Origin: JAJXSS01 sp964547135 | Lineage (GTDB): Bacteria > Planctomycetota > Phycisphaerae > Phycisphaerales > Phycisphaeraceae | NCBI GenBank assembly: GCA_964547135.1 | Contig: CAZJMK010000006.1 | Span: 26,112-90,111, forward strand | Reading direction: 5' to 3' | Length of the DNA: 64,000 nucleotides | Shown: positions 18,012-25,462 of the stretch, piece by piece | Numbering within the stretch: the stretch's first letter is position 1 | Layout: each line of letters starts with the position of its first letter | Position numbers and translations under genes: made by a program | Notes under the pieces: generated by a model | Seen by the model: only the letters and a program-made list of their open reading frames with translations | Told to the model about the DNA's origin: nothing | Databases searched by the model: none

Positions 18012-18177
18012 GAGTGATGATGCCGTGCTCTTCGTGCCACAGTGTGTTTGATGACGCCGTGCCCTTCATGGCACGGTTTGTTTGTGATGCCGTGCCCTTC
18101 AGGGCCGGATGGTTTTCATGATTTCATCCTCATCATGCTTCATTCAAAAAAATCCGGGGCTAAAGCCCTCGGCGTCA
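18012..18177. repeat. Module A cluster: two partial arms and one full copy
   Basis: Partial left arms are near 18018 and 18050 (TGACGCCGTGCCCTTCATGG). A full copy occupies 18085-18177. The last 38 bases of the full copy encode the C-terminus of the solute-binding protein. Confidence 0.85.
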
Positions 18178-19558
18178 TATTGGTTGTTTTCGCCAATCCC
18201 CCCGGCAACGCCTCCAACCCCACCGGCCTGGCCGCATCGAGCAACTGATTCCAACGAATTTGTATTTCACCCAGCGTCGTTTCTACCTCGCGCCCTTCGA
18301 GCAATGCTGCCTTGATGCTTTCATTGAACACCCTTCGCATCGCCGGCCAGGGTTCGATCACCGGGGTAAACGCCACCGCCTCCCGCAACGCCTTTGCCGA
18401 CTGCCAGCGTGCCTGTACCAGTTTGTCTTGCTCCTTCGCCAACGCATCCGTCCATGTCACCCCTTCGCTCAAACGCGGTTGAAAATGAGCATCATCAAGG
18501 CTCGCCGAGGTACTGGGCAGTATGTTGACGATTTTGCCAAATGCCGATTGCGGCTGCGGGCCGGTGATGTAGGCCGCCAGTTTCGCCGCCAGTTCCGGGT
18601 GCTTGCTTTGCCGCGTCGCCCCCAGCAGCATCACCGCCACATGTGCCCTGCCCAGTTCCCCCGTGATCGGCCCAAGCACCTGCGTGTGCTCGTAAATGTT
18701 GGGGGCTGCATCCTTCACCCGCACCAAAAAATTCGCCCCCACCTGCACACAGGCAATCTGCCCATCCTGATACAGCCGAACCAGGTGCGCATGTCCGCCG
18801 GTGGCTGCCTCACGCGGCAAGGCTCCCTCCCGATACAGGTTCACCCAATCCTTCACCACGGCCACGATCGACGGGTCCAGCAAATTGGCCTGCAATCGAT
18901 CCTCCCCCTTGGCGATCAGCATCGGTAAACCATCAGCCAGCATCATCCCCGGCAGCTCCGATTCCTGTCCCAGCGAAATCGAAAATAAAAATCGGCCCGT
19001 ATGCTCGTAAAAAACCCGGGCCTGCCGGCGCAAGGTCGCCCAATCACGCCCCAGGTTTTGCATATCGAGTTCACTGGATGCAAGCAACTGCGTGTTGACA
19101 AGCGTGACCGATGTGGTGAGGTACCAGGGCAGTGCCTGCCACTGGTCCTGCAACATCGCCACCCGCAACACCCCCGGCAGATATTGCTCACGCACCTTCT
19201 GCTCAAGGTAAGGTGACAAATCCAGCATCGCCCCCAGCGACGCAAAACGGGCAAAATCACCATCGGATAGGTTCACTACATCCGGCGCCCGGCCTGCCGC
19301 TGCCGCAGCCACGAGCTTGCGCCCCATCGCTTCAAAGGGCACATCCACCCAGACCACCTTCACCCCCGGGTTTTCTTTTTCAAACCCTTGGGTGAGTTCC
19401 TCCATGTACGTGGTGAAGCGCGGGCGCAGTGCCAGCGTCCATAATTCAAGCTCGATAGGGTCGGTGTTGGCGCTGCTTTTGGCATCACACCCGATGCCTG
19501 CCAGACACACACAACAAAGCAGCAGGCTCACGAAAAATCGTCCGCGGAAAAGTTGCAT
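18140..19558 (-). CDS. Extracellular sugar-binding lipoprotein of the ABC importer
   Basis: The protein is 472 aa. A signal peptide ends in lipobox LAGIGC (about 20-25), so the mature protein is lipid-anchored. The fold is family 1 solute-binding (ELELWTLALRPRFTTYMEEL, KVVWVDVPFEAMGRKLVAAA, APDVVNLSDGDFARFA). It delivers substrate to the two permeases encoded downstream. The final residues MTPRALAPDFFE and the stop are translated from a module-A repeat, so the natural C-terminus was replaced by repeat DNA. No good ribosome site is visible at 19558. The repeat tail should lie on the surface and be tolerated. Confidence 0.9.
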   Translation of the reverse strand: MQLFRGRFFVSLLLCCVCLAGIGCDAKSSANTDPIELELWTLALRPRFTTYMEELTQGFEKENPGVKVVWVDVPFEAMGRKLVAAAAAGRAPDVVNLSDGDFARFASLGAMLDLSPYLEQKVREQYLPGVLRVAMLQDQWQALPWYLTTSVTLVNTQLLASSELDMQNLGRDWATLRRQARVFYEHTGRFLFSISLGQESELPGMMLADGLPMLIAKGEDRLQANLLDPSIVAVVKDWVNLYREGALPREAATGGHAHLVRLYQDGQIACVQVGANFLVRVKDAAPNIYEHTQVLGPITGELGRAHVAVMLLGATRQSKHPELAAKLAAYITGPQPQSAFGKIVNILPSTSASLDDAHFQPRLSEGVTWTDALAKEQDKLVQARWQSAKALREAVAFTPVIEPWPAMRRVFNESIKAALLEGREVETTLGEIQIRWNQLLDAARPVGLEALPGGLAKTTNMTPRALAPDFFE

Positions 19559-19894
19559 GATGTGTCATTGTGCGCTGGAGTTGATGCAAAGTCGATATCA
19601 GAGCCGTGCCGTGATCAGAGCCGTGCCGTGATCGGAGCCGTGCCGTGATCGGAGCCGGGCCGTGATCGGAGCCGGGCCGTGATCGGAGCCGGGCCGTGTC
19701 GGCCCGGTATTCCTTCCCTTCATGACACGGAACGTTTAATGACACCCAGCACTACATCACACAGAACGTTTGATGACGCCGTGCCCTTCAGGGCCGGATG
19801 ATTTTCCCCGATTGACTTTTCTTCATTCTTCATCGCGAAGCGATCCGGGGTTAAAGCCCTCGGCGTCATTTGTAACATCATTGAATGACATCCA
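19559..19894. other. Gap with 18-bp tandem repeats and a module A copy
   Basis: Positions 19600-19700 carry about six head-to-tail copies of a 17-18-bp unit (CGTGATCGGAGCCGGGC). The early copies read GATCAGAGCCGTGCC and the later ones GATCGGAGCCGGGCC, a gradient showing stepwise amplification. A full module-A repeat follows at 19774-19868. Confidence 0.8.
19774..19868. repeat. Module A palindromic repeat, full copy
   Basis: The left arm is TGACGCCGTGCCCTTCAGGG and the right arm ends TTAAAGCCCTCGGCGTCA. The spacer differs from the 17/18-kb copies and holds a TCGCGAAGCGA hairpin. Confidence 0.9.
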
Positions 19895-20770
19895 TCATTG
19901 AATCACACCCGTGGCAGTGAGTGACGGGTCGCCGGGGGACCACATGACTTTCAAAGTGCTGTAACCGTTGCTGTCCACCGTATCGACCTGTTTGACGGTT
20001 TCCGCGTGACCGTCGGCAAAGCCGAAGTTGGCGGTGCCGCCGGTCTGATCCGGGCGGATTTGATCACCATGGCGGGTCCAATCGATGTTGGTCCGAGCCG
20101 TGGCCGAACCGAAGCGACCGAGGTTGACCGACACGTTTTGATTCCCCGCCAACCGGACTGCTGGTACTTTCCGAGCATCACCACCGACAGCCCCGCCGCC
20201 GATAATTTGATTGCAATACCACGAACTTCCTACCTGATTGTTCGACCATTGTTCGCCAAACAAGATCACTTTTGAAGCGTTGATCACATCGGCTTTGAAA
20301 TATCGTCCCCATTTCGTGTCTGGCATGATTCCTATCAGGGACAATTCATTTGCAGGGTTGATACTGCTGGCATAGGCATTCATACTGTACGAACGAGCTG
20401 CTCCCTGACGATCAGCTGGACAGATGAAAGTCAAACCTCCCATCGAGTCATTATCCCCGCTGACGCTTGATCCAACCGTCCGGTCACTGGGCAGGTAGCG
20501 TCCGATACGTCCGACATCAAACCATTCCTGAGTTTCCGTAGGAAGGCCTGGGTAACTCATACCTGTCGAAGGCGGAAACGCATCGCGATGGTCCACCGCA
20601 TAGCTCGTGGCCGCCAGCGCGAATTGCCTGGTGTTGCTCAGGCATTTGGAAGTGGCTGCGGTTTTACGCGCTGCACCCAGCGCCGGCAGAAGGATGCCGA
20701 TGAGCAGCGCAATGATGGAAATCACCACCAGTAATTCAATCAGCGTGAAGGCTTTGTTCTGTCGTTTCAT
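19895..20770 (-). CDS. Type II secretion-like pseudopilin (prepilin N-terminal methylation)
   Basis: The protein is 291 aa from ATG 20770, chosen because GGAG lies 8 nt upstream. The prepilin peptidase site and helix are KAFTLIELLVVISIIALLIG (cleavage before Phe, Glu at mature position 5). The large C-terminal domain ends with NFGFADGHAE, related to the H-Xn-DG signature of the planctomycete DUF1559-like pseudopilins. Such proteins are exported and assembled into short pseudopili; many planctomycetes encode dozens. No secretion ATPase is adjacent, but PilT-like and GspE-like genes lie at 36.8 and 38.2 kb. Confidence 0.9.
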   Translation of the reverse strand: MKRQNKAFTLIELLVVISIIALLIGILLPALGAARKTAATSKCLSNTRQFALAATSYAVDHRDAFPPSTGMSYPGLPTETQEWFDVGRIGRYLPSDRTVGSSVSGDNDSMGGLTFICPADRQGAARSYSMNAYASSINPANELSLIGIMPDTKWGRYFKADVINASKVILFGEQWSNNQVGSSWYCNQIIGGGAVGGDARKVPAVRLAGNQNVSVNLGRFGSATARTNIDWTRHGDQIRPDQTGGTANFGFADGHAETVKQVDTVDSNGYSTLKVMWSPGDPSLTATGVIQ

Positions 20771-20779
20771 GTTGCACAC

Positions 20780-21041
20780 TCCAATTCATGGACGCGATAT
20801 GGAACCGGGGGTTGGCTGGGGGCATCCATTCTGGTCCCCTCTCCCCCCGGGAGAGGGTTAGGGTGAGGGCGTTTCCGGCGATTGAAAAACCCATCAAGCA
20901 TGACCGCTTCTTCATCGGCCCTCACCCGACCTCGAAGACTCGGTCTCCCTCTCCCGGGGGGAGAGGGGGTCCAAACACTCGACCACTCGACCACTTCAGA
21001 AAAGCACCGCCGGGCGGTTAGACCCGACGATGCAGGGGGGG
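20780..21041. repeat. Module K foldback repeat
   Basis: Two arms, CCCTCTCCCCCCGGGAGAGG (about 20837) and CTCTCCCGGGGGGAGAGGGG (about 20951), lie in opposite orientation with GGTGAGGGCG and CCTCACCCGACCTCGAAG inside. A module-I tail (20979-20998) follows. Other K copies are at 13729 and 44524. Confidence 0.8.
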
Positions 21042-22223
21042 TTAGGCTCGTTTGCGCCGCAGCATCACGATGCCGCTGGACAAGGCCAGCAGGGCAAAGG
21101 TGGTCGGTTCGGGGATGACCCCGGTACGGAACAGGTAAATCTGATTGTTGGAGAAGTCGGAGATCGCCAGGGTTTCGGTGGCGCTGTCCCAGGCAAAATC
21201 GAAAATGCCGGTCTGCGTTGATGAACCCGTGGCCGGGGTGAAGGGCAATGACCCGGTGGCATTGAGGAAAATGGCCGGCTCAATTGCCCCACTGGAGGTA
21301 AACAACTTCACCACCGAGGCAAAGGGATTGGTCGTACCGAGGGTTCCCGATTTGTCATTGAGGATGATGTAGTCGGTCGTGCCGCCGAGGTTGTCCAGTA
21401 ATTTCAGGTTATTATTGGCGGCTGTGTTCTGTGTCAAAGTGACGATTTTTTCAGCCCCAGCCGCACTGTCCGACGGGCGAACGATGCTGTTGACGCCGGT
21501 ACGATTACCGCGCCATACGCCTGCTTCGGTACGGACAAATATGTCGCCGTTGTCGGGGTCGAAGTCCACATCGCGCACCGTGGTTTCCGAGGTGGAATAA
21601 ATGAATCCGGGGTCTGCTCCACCGGAGTTGGAGTAAATCACACTGCCATCCGCAGCATTGGCCAACATGCGACGACCCGCGCCACGAGCCATTCCCGCCA
21701 CGCCGCCGCCGCTGCCGCCGAAGCCGGGGTCAAAGGCAATGCCGTCCCAGCGATTCTGCCCGGAAGTGCCCGCAAATGTTGCAGGCAGAGCGGTCCAATC
21801 ACCGGCATAACCATTGACAATGCTGCCCACGGTAAAGGAACGCAAACGAGGCGTGCCGCCGTTGGACTCGACCCCCACCAGTTGCCCGCCCTGCAGGTCC
21901 AGCCCGGTCCATCCGCTGCTTGTGCCACCCGTGCCCGCGCCAAACACCGCACCGACACCGGGGGTGCTCAAGGCATTAAGTATTTGTGCAATGCGTCCCG
22001 TTGAGCCGCTGGCGCCGACATAGACCGTCGAACCATCGATGGTGATCGACGAGGGATTGCCTCCCAGTTGCGTCGGATTGGTACCAATCAGGTCCAGTCC
22101 GCTGCTGGTCAGGCTGATCCGGTTCCATTCGTAAAACGTGACTGCATAGCTCTGCGCGGGCAACATGATTGATGTGCCCAACCCCAAACCCAACACGATG
22201 CCCGATGCGACGACTCTTTTCAT
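21042..22223 (-). CDS. PEP-CTERM secreted protein, beta-propeller-like
   Basis: The protein is 393 aa from ATG 22223 (AAGGAG 9 nt upstream; the longer frame is unsupported). The signal peptide is KRVVASGIVLGLGLGTSIML ending near SYA. The C-terminus is a complete PEP-CTERM sorting signal: VIPEPTTFALLALSSGIVML followed by RRKRA. The body is rich in Gly, Asn and Thr, with repeated short strands (STVYVGASGSTGRIAQI, DVDFDPDNGDIFVRTEAGVW), suggesting a propeller-like surface protein. PEP-CTERM proteins are exported and processed by an exosortase, not encoded in this window. Function beyond surface location is unknown. Confidence 0.88.
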   Translation of the reverse strand: MKRVVASGIVLGLGLGTSIMLPAQSYAVTFYEWNRISLTSSGLDLIGTNPTQLGGNPSSITIDGSTVYVGASGSTGRIAQILNALSTPGVGAVFGAGTGGTSSGWTGLDLQGGQLVGVESNGGTPRLRSFTVGSIVNGYAGDWTALPATFAGTSGQNRWDGIAFDPGFGGSGGGVAGMARGAGRRMLANAADGSVIYSNSGGADPGFIYSTSETTVRDVDFDPDNGDIFVRTEAGVWRGNRTGVNSIVRPSDSAAGAEKIVTLTQNTAANNNLKLLDNLGGTTDYIILNDKSGTLGTTNPFASVVKLFTSSGAIEPAIFLNATGSLPFTPATGSSTQTGIFDFAWDSATETLAISDFSNNQIYLFRTGVIPEPTTFALLALSSGIVMLRRKRA

Positions 22224-22381
22224 GATGCGTTCTCCTTGTTCCTGAAAAATGAAAGTGCTTCCCTTCCGCCTGAACGTGATCTCCAATGAAAGGCCGTGGT
22301 CCTCCCCGACCGCACCCGCTGTATTCATTTAATCTGTCGATGCCATGCAGCGTGTTTAGTCTCCCAGTCCAACTCTTATAT

Positions 22382-22409
22382 AATTTACGCCCGAAGATTG
22401 GAAGGTCAA
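22382..22409 (-). promoter_or_regulatory. Candidate sigma-70 promoter of the PEP-CTERM gene
   Basis: On the minus strand TTGACC (22404-22409) and TAAATT (22382-22387) are 16 bp apart, in an A+T-rich island about 160 bp upstream of ATG 22223. Confidence 0.5.
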
Positions 22410-22580
22410 GCGTAAAATGTAAAAAAAATTGCAGTTTAAAAACGACCAAAACGTCCAATTCGGGTCGTTCAGGCGGTTATCGCGTCGTTGGTGATGATGC
22501 AACAGGGTGCGAATTGAGCGCGATAAAAATGCGCGACAGGGTGTCAATCATTATTTTATATAATACTTGGGTGGGTGGGT

Positions 22581-22687
22581 GGTGGGGCAGGCGTCTCGCC
22601 TGTCATTGACCCGAAAGCTTATAGTGATGCACGGTGTGTCACATCCATGGGCTGGCGCCCATTAGCAGGCGGGACGCCCGCCCCACC
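22581..22687. repeat. Module B foldback repeat
   Basis: It begins GGTGGGGCAGGCGTCTCGCC and ends GCGGGACGCCCGCCCCACC. The termini are inverted repeats; the interior has an ATGGGCTGGCGCCCATT hairpin. Copies are at 23463 and 29843. Confidence 0.9.
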
Positions 22688-22819
22688 CATTGAATTGGTT
22701 ATGACACGGTCGCTTCGAGACATAGCCTGATTCATGTCACCGCCGGTGGTTCACCGATGGGTTATCATGTCGATACGTTTGCGTTGTGAACGGTGAGTCT
22801 GATTTTTGGGGACACGACC

Positions 22820-23416
22820 ATGACCCGATTACTGGCATTGCTCGCGCTGCTACCGCTTTTGGCACTGGTCGCTGCGGTGGTGATGGTCAGTCGCACCTGT
22901 CCGACGCAGGCCGGGGTGAATCAAACGACTTCGTCAGCTGTAGTCGATGCGCTTGCTCAACCGCAAGCCGCCCCGACCGCGACCCCCGATGCCAATGACC
23001 CGTCAGCGATCAGCGACACCATCGCCCTGGCGGATGAAACCAAAACCCAAGCCGGCGACCTGCCTGCAATCACCTCGCCATCAACTACATCATCAACATC
23101 AACCACATCATCGTCACCATCGCCCGTTGCCGACATTGCCAGCACCTTGATCACTCCCCCCACGCCGCCTGCTCCCACGTCAGCCGTTGCAAAACCCGTT
23201 GATGAACAGGCGCAAAAACTGGAGTTGTTGCAACTGGAAGTGTCGCTGCTCCGTGACACCAATCGTGACCTGCTCAAAGCCATTGACGCCCTGAAACTGC
23301 AACTGGCCTCGGCTCAGGCGGAAATCATCAATCTGCAGGCGATGCTGCCGCTCGAAGATTGGCCGTTGGATGCCATGACCCCGTCACCCGCATCCCCTGC
23401 GCCACTCAATCCGTGA
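22820..23416 (+). CDS. Membrane-anchored coiled-coil protein of unknown function
   Basis: The protein is 198 aa from ATG 22820 (GGGGA upstream). An N-terminal hydrophobic helix (RLLALLALLPLLALVAAVVM) anchors it. A long Ser/Thr/Pro/Ala-rich linker follows (about 35-125, including SPSTTSSTSTTSSSPSP). The C-terminus holds a heptad-pattern coiled coil (about 130-180: LELLQLEVSLLRDTNRDLLK) and a Pro-rich tail. It could span the envelope and dimerise. No family is recognised. It stands alone between two module-B repeats. Confidence 0.7.
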   Translation: MTRLLALLALLPLLALVAAVVMVSRTCPTQAGVNQTTSSAVVDALAQPQAAPTATPDANDPSAISDTIALADETKTQAGDLPAITSPSTTSSTSTTSSSPSPVADIASTLITPPTPPAPTSAVAKPVDEQAQKLELLQLEVSLLRDTNRDLLKAIDALKLQLASAQAEIINLQAMLPLEDWPLDAMTPSPASPAPLNP

Positions 23417-23462
23417 ATGGTTGTCAGCGCCGGGCCGGTGTTGCTCAGAGCCTGTTTCGACT

Positions 23463-23568
23463 GGTGGGGCGGGCGTCCCGCCTGCCAATGGGCGAAAGCC
23501 CATTTCGAGTAACACCGTCTATCCTTATGAGCCTTCGGCTCATTGACAGGCGAGACGCCTGCCCCACC
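23463..23568. repeat. Module B foldback repeat
   Basis: It begins GGTGGGGCGGGCGTCCCGCC and ends CGAGACGCCTGCCCCACC, in reverse orientation to the 22581 copy. The two copies flank the coiled-coil gene as a pair about 0.8 kb apart. Confidence 0.9.
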
Positions 23569-23597
23569 CGATCAAACATGAAGCGATATTGACCTGT

Positions 23598-23629
23598 AAA
23601 AAAACCGCCCCCGTATTTTGGGAGCGGTT
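23598..23629 (-). terminator. Rho-independent terminator of mdh
   Basis: On the minus strand AACCGCTCCC pairs with GGGGGCGGTT, followed by six or more T, about 40 bp after the mdh stop. Confidence 0.85.
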
Positions 23630-23668
23630 GTCATTATCATTTTTCGTTGACGTCATGCCGTCGATCCA

Positions 23669-24652
23669 TCAACCCAGCATCGGCAGCACCATCGCCCGTT
23701 CATCGACCAATTCCTTGTTGGTGATGGCGATTTTACTCTTGCAGGTGTCGCACATGTCATACCCGGGCACGATTTCATAGCTGCCGGGCGTCGTGGTCAC
23801 CACGGGCATGCCCGCCCACACGTTGGGGTCAAACCCATACGCCCCGTTGGACTTCACCGCCACCGAGTGAATCGCGCCGGGGGTCATCAAATCACGCACA
23901 TGATCAATCAGGGCATTGGCAGCCGAGGCAGCGCTGGACAAACCACGAGCGGCAATGATGGCGGCCCCACGTTTACCCACGGTTTCCAAAAATGTGCCGT
24001 GAATCCAATCCTTGTCGCAGATCACGTCCTTGGCGGGCTTGCCGTTGATGCGGGCGTGTTTGAGGGCGGGGAACATGGTCGGGCTGTGGTTGCCGTAAAT
24101 GAAAATGTCCTTCACAGCCGTGAGTTCCACCCCCGCTTTTCGGGCGATCTGTGCCGCGGCACGATTCTGATCCAAGCGCACCATGGCGGTGAACCGCTCG
24201 GCTGGCAAACGCTTGGCCTGACTGGCCGCAATCATGCAATTGGTATTGGCCGGGTTGCCCACCACGGCCACGCGGCAATCGTCAGCTGCAACCTGGTCAA
24301 TGACCTTGCCCTGTTCAATGAAAATTTTTCCGTTGTCCTTGAGCAAATCCGCCCGTTCCATACCCGGCCCACGCGGCTTGGCGCCCACCAGGCAACACCA
24401 ATTCGCATCCTTGAAACCGACGCTTGGGTCGCTGGTCAGCACCATGCCCTTGAGCAGCGGAAAGGCGCAATCTTCCAATTCCATGGCTACGCCTTCGAGG
24501 GCTTTCATGGCTTTTTCGTTGGGGATTTCCAGCAATTGCAGAATGATCGGCGTGGTCGGGCCGAACATATCACCCTTGGCAATTCGAAACAGCAGGCTGT
24601 AGCCGATCTGCCCGGCTGCCCCGGTCACTGCGACGCGCATCGGTTGCACCAT
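23669..24652 (-). CDS. mdh: Malate dehydrogenase
   Basis: The protein is 327 aa, the usual length of the cytosolic-like type 2 enzyme. The NAD-binding loop is VAVTGAAGQIGYSLLFRIA (about 7-25). Substrate and catalytic residues are in AKPRGPGMERADLL, VVGNPANTNC, RLDQNRA and the catalytic His in FIYGNHSPTMFPA. It interconverts malate and oxaloacetate with NAD in the TCA cycle. The start ATG 24652 has AAAGGA upstream. A clear terminator follows, so it is a single-gene unit. Divergent from panD. Confidence 0.96.
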   Translation of the reverse strand: MVQPMRVAVTGAAGQIGYSLLFRIAKGDMFGPTTPIILQLLEIPNEKAMKALEGVAMELEDCAFPLLKGMVLTSDPSVGFKDANWCCLVGAKPRGPGMERADLLKDNGKIFIEQGKVIDQVAADDCRVAVVGNPANTNCMIAASQAKRLPAERFTAMVRLDQNRAAAQIARKAGVELTAVKDIFIYGNHSPTMFPALKHARINGKPAKDVICDKDWIHGTFLETVGKRGAAIIAARGLSSAASAANALIDHVRDLMTPGAIHSVAVKSNGAYGFDPNVWAGMPVVTTTPGSYEIVPGYDMCDTCKSKIAITNKELVDERAMVLPMLG

Positions 24653-24787
24653 GAAACACCATCCTTTCGTGAATGAACTTGATGAGTGATGAAGTGGTCC
24701 AAGTATAAGGTTTTTTCATATCGTCCGCAGCCGATGTTGCCGGGGCTTTCGTGCTAGAATGTGATGTTCGCCTACGGAAACTTCATC

Positions 24788-25192
24788 ATGCTTCGTAAGC
24801 TTTTGCGAGCCAAGATTCACCGCGCCACGGTCACCTATTGTGACCTCAATTATGTTGGGTCGATCACCATCGATGCCGAGTTGCTCAAGGCTGCGGACAT
24901 CCGCCCCAATGAAGCGGTACAGGTGCTGGACCTGGACAACGGGCAGCGGTTTGAAACCTACGTCATTCGCGGCGAACCGGGCAGCGGGACCATCGGCATC
25001 AACGGGGCGGCGGCACACCTGGTCGCCAAGGGCCACAAGGTCATCATCGTCTGCTACGGCCTGCTGGACGAACGTGACGTGAATAAACATTCGTCACACG
25101 TGGTGCTGGTCGATGCGAAAAATCAGATTTTGGAACAGCTCACCTACAGCAGCCTGATTGATGCAACGACGGATGCAGAAGTGGCCAAGTAG
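24788..25192 (+). CDS. panD: Aspartate 1-decarboxylase
   Basis: The protein is 134 aa from ATG 24788 (GGAAA upstream). It makes beta-alanine for pantothenate and CoA. The self-cleavage site producing the pyruvoyl group is Gly-Ser in NYVGSITID (about 24-25), and the Lys9/Tyr-type active-site region is KIHRATVTYCDLNY. The conserved GTIGINGAAAHLV loop is present. The proenzyme needs autocleavage; no panZ/panM is seen. The final residues EVAK and the stop TAG lie in a module-I-like sequence (GAAGTGGCCAAGTAG), so the C-terminus probably ends in repeat DNA. No other pan genes are adjacent. Confidence 0.95.
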   Translation: MLRKLLRAKIHRATVTYCDLNYVGSITIDAELLKAADIRPNEAVQVLDLDNGQRFETYVIRGEPGSGTIGINGAAAHLVAKGHKVIIVCYGLLDERDVNKHSSHVVLVDAKNQILEQLTYSSLIDATTDAEVAK

Positions 25193-25440
25193 CCCAGTGG
25201 CCGAGTGAAGAAAGCAAGCCGGGAACGAGGCACGAGCGTAGCATATGCCGAGGGCCCGGGTATTCTGCATGGTTAATCGGTGAGTCGGTTATTCGGTTAC
25301 TCGGGCAGAACTGTCTTTGCTCTGACCGATTCACCGACTCACCGACCAACCGATGAACTATATCTGACCGGACGTGAAGTTCAGGCGTGGTTCCGACACT
25401 CGGCCACTTGACCACTCGGCCACCGGGCCACTTCTTTCAT
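25178..25440. repeat. Composite repeat I-F-G with foldback G
   Basis: Module I (GAAGTGGCCAAGTAGCCC) at the panD stop is followed by an F variant (AGCCGGGAACGAGGC...GGGCCCGGGTATTC), then a full G palindrome (25271-25358) with loop GCAGAACTGTCTTTGCTCTG. A module-N arm (GACGTGAAGTTCAGG, about 25373) and an inverted I (25399-25435) follow. Confidence 0.85.
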
Positions 25441-25462
25441 CACCGGCCACTTCCTTCCGCCA

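Larger units (their letters stand above)
22224..22819. other. A+T-rich promoter region and a module B repeat, no gene
   Basis: The stretch 22370-22450 is markedly A+T-rich and carries a promoter for the PEP-CTERM gene. Near 22559-22564 is a TATAAT facing right without a good -35. A module-B repeat occupies 22581-22687. Confidence 0.6.

Noticed and set aside
17019..19868. CRISPR array
   Set aside because: The A repeats are palindromic, far apart, with unequal or identical spacers and no cas genes.
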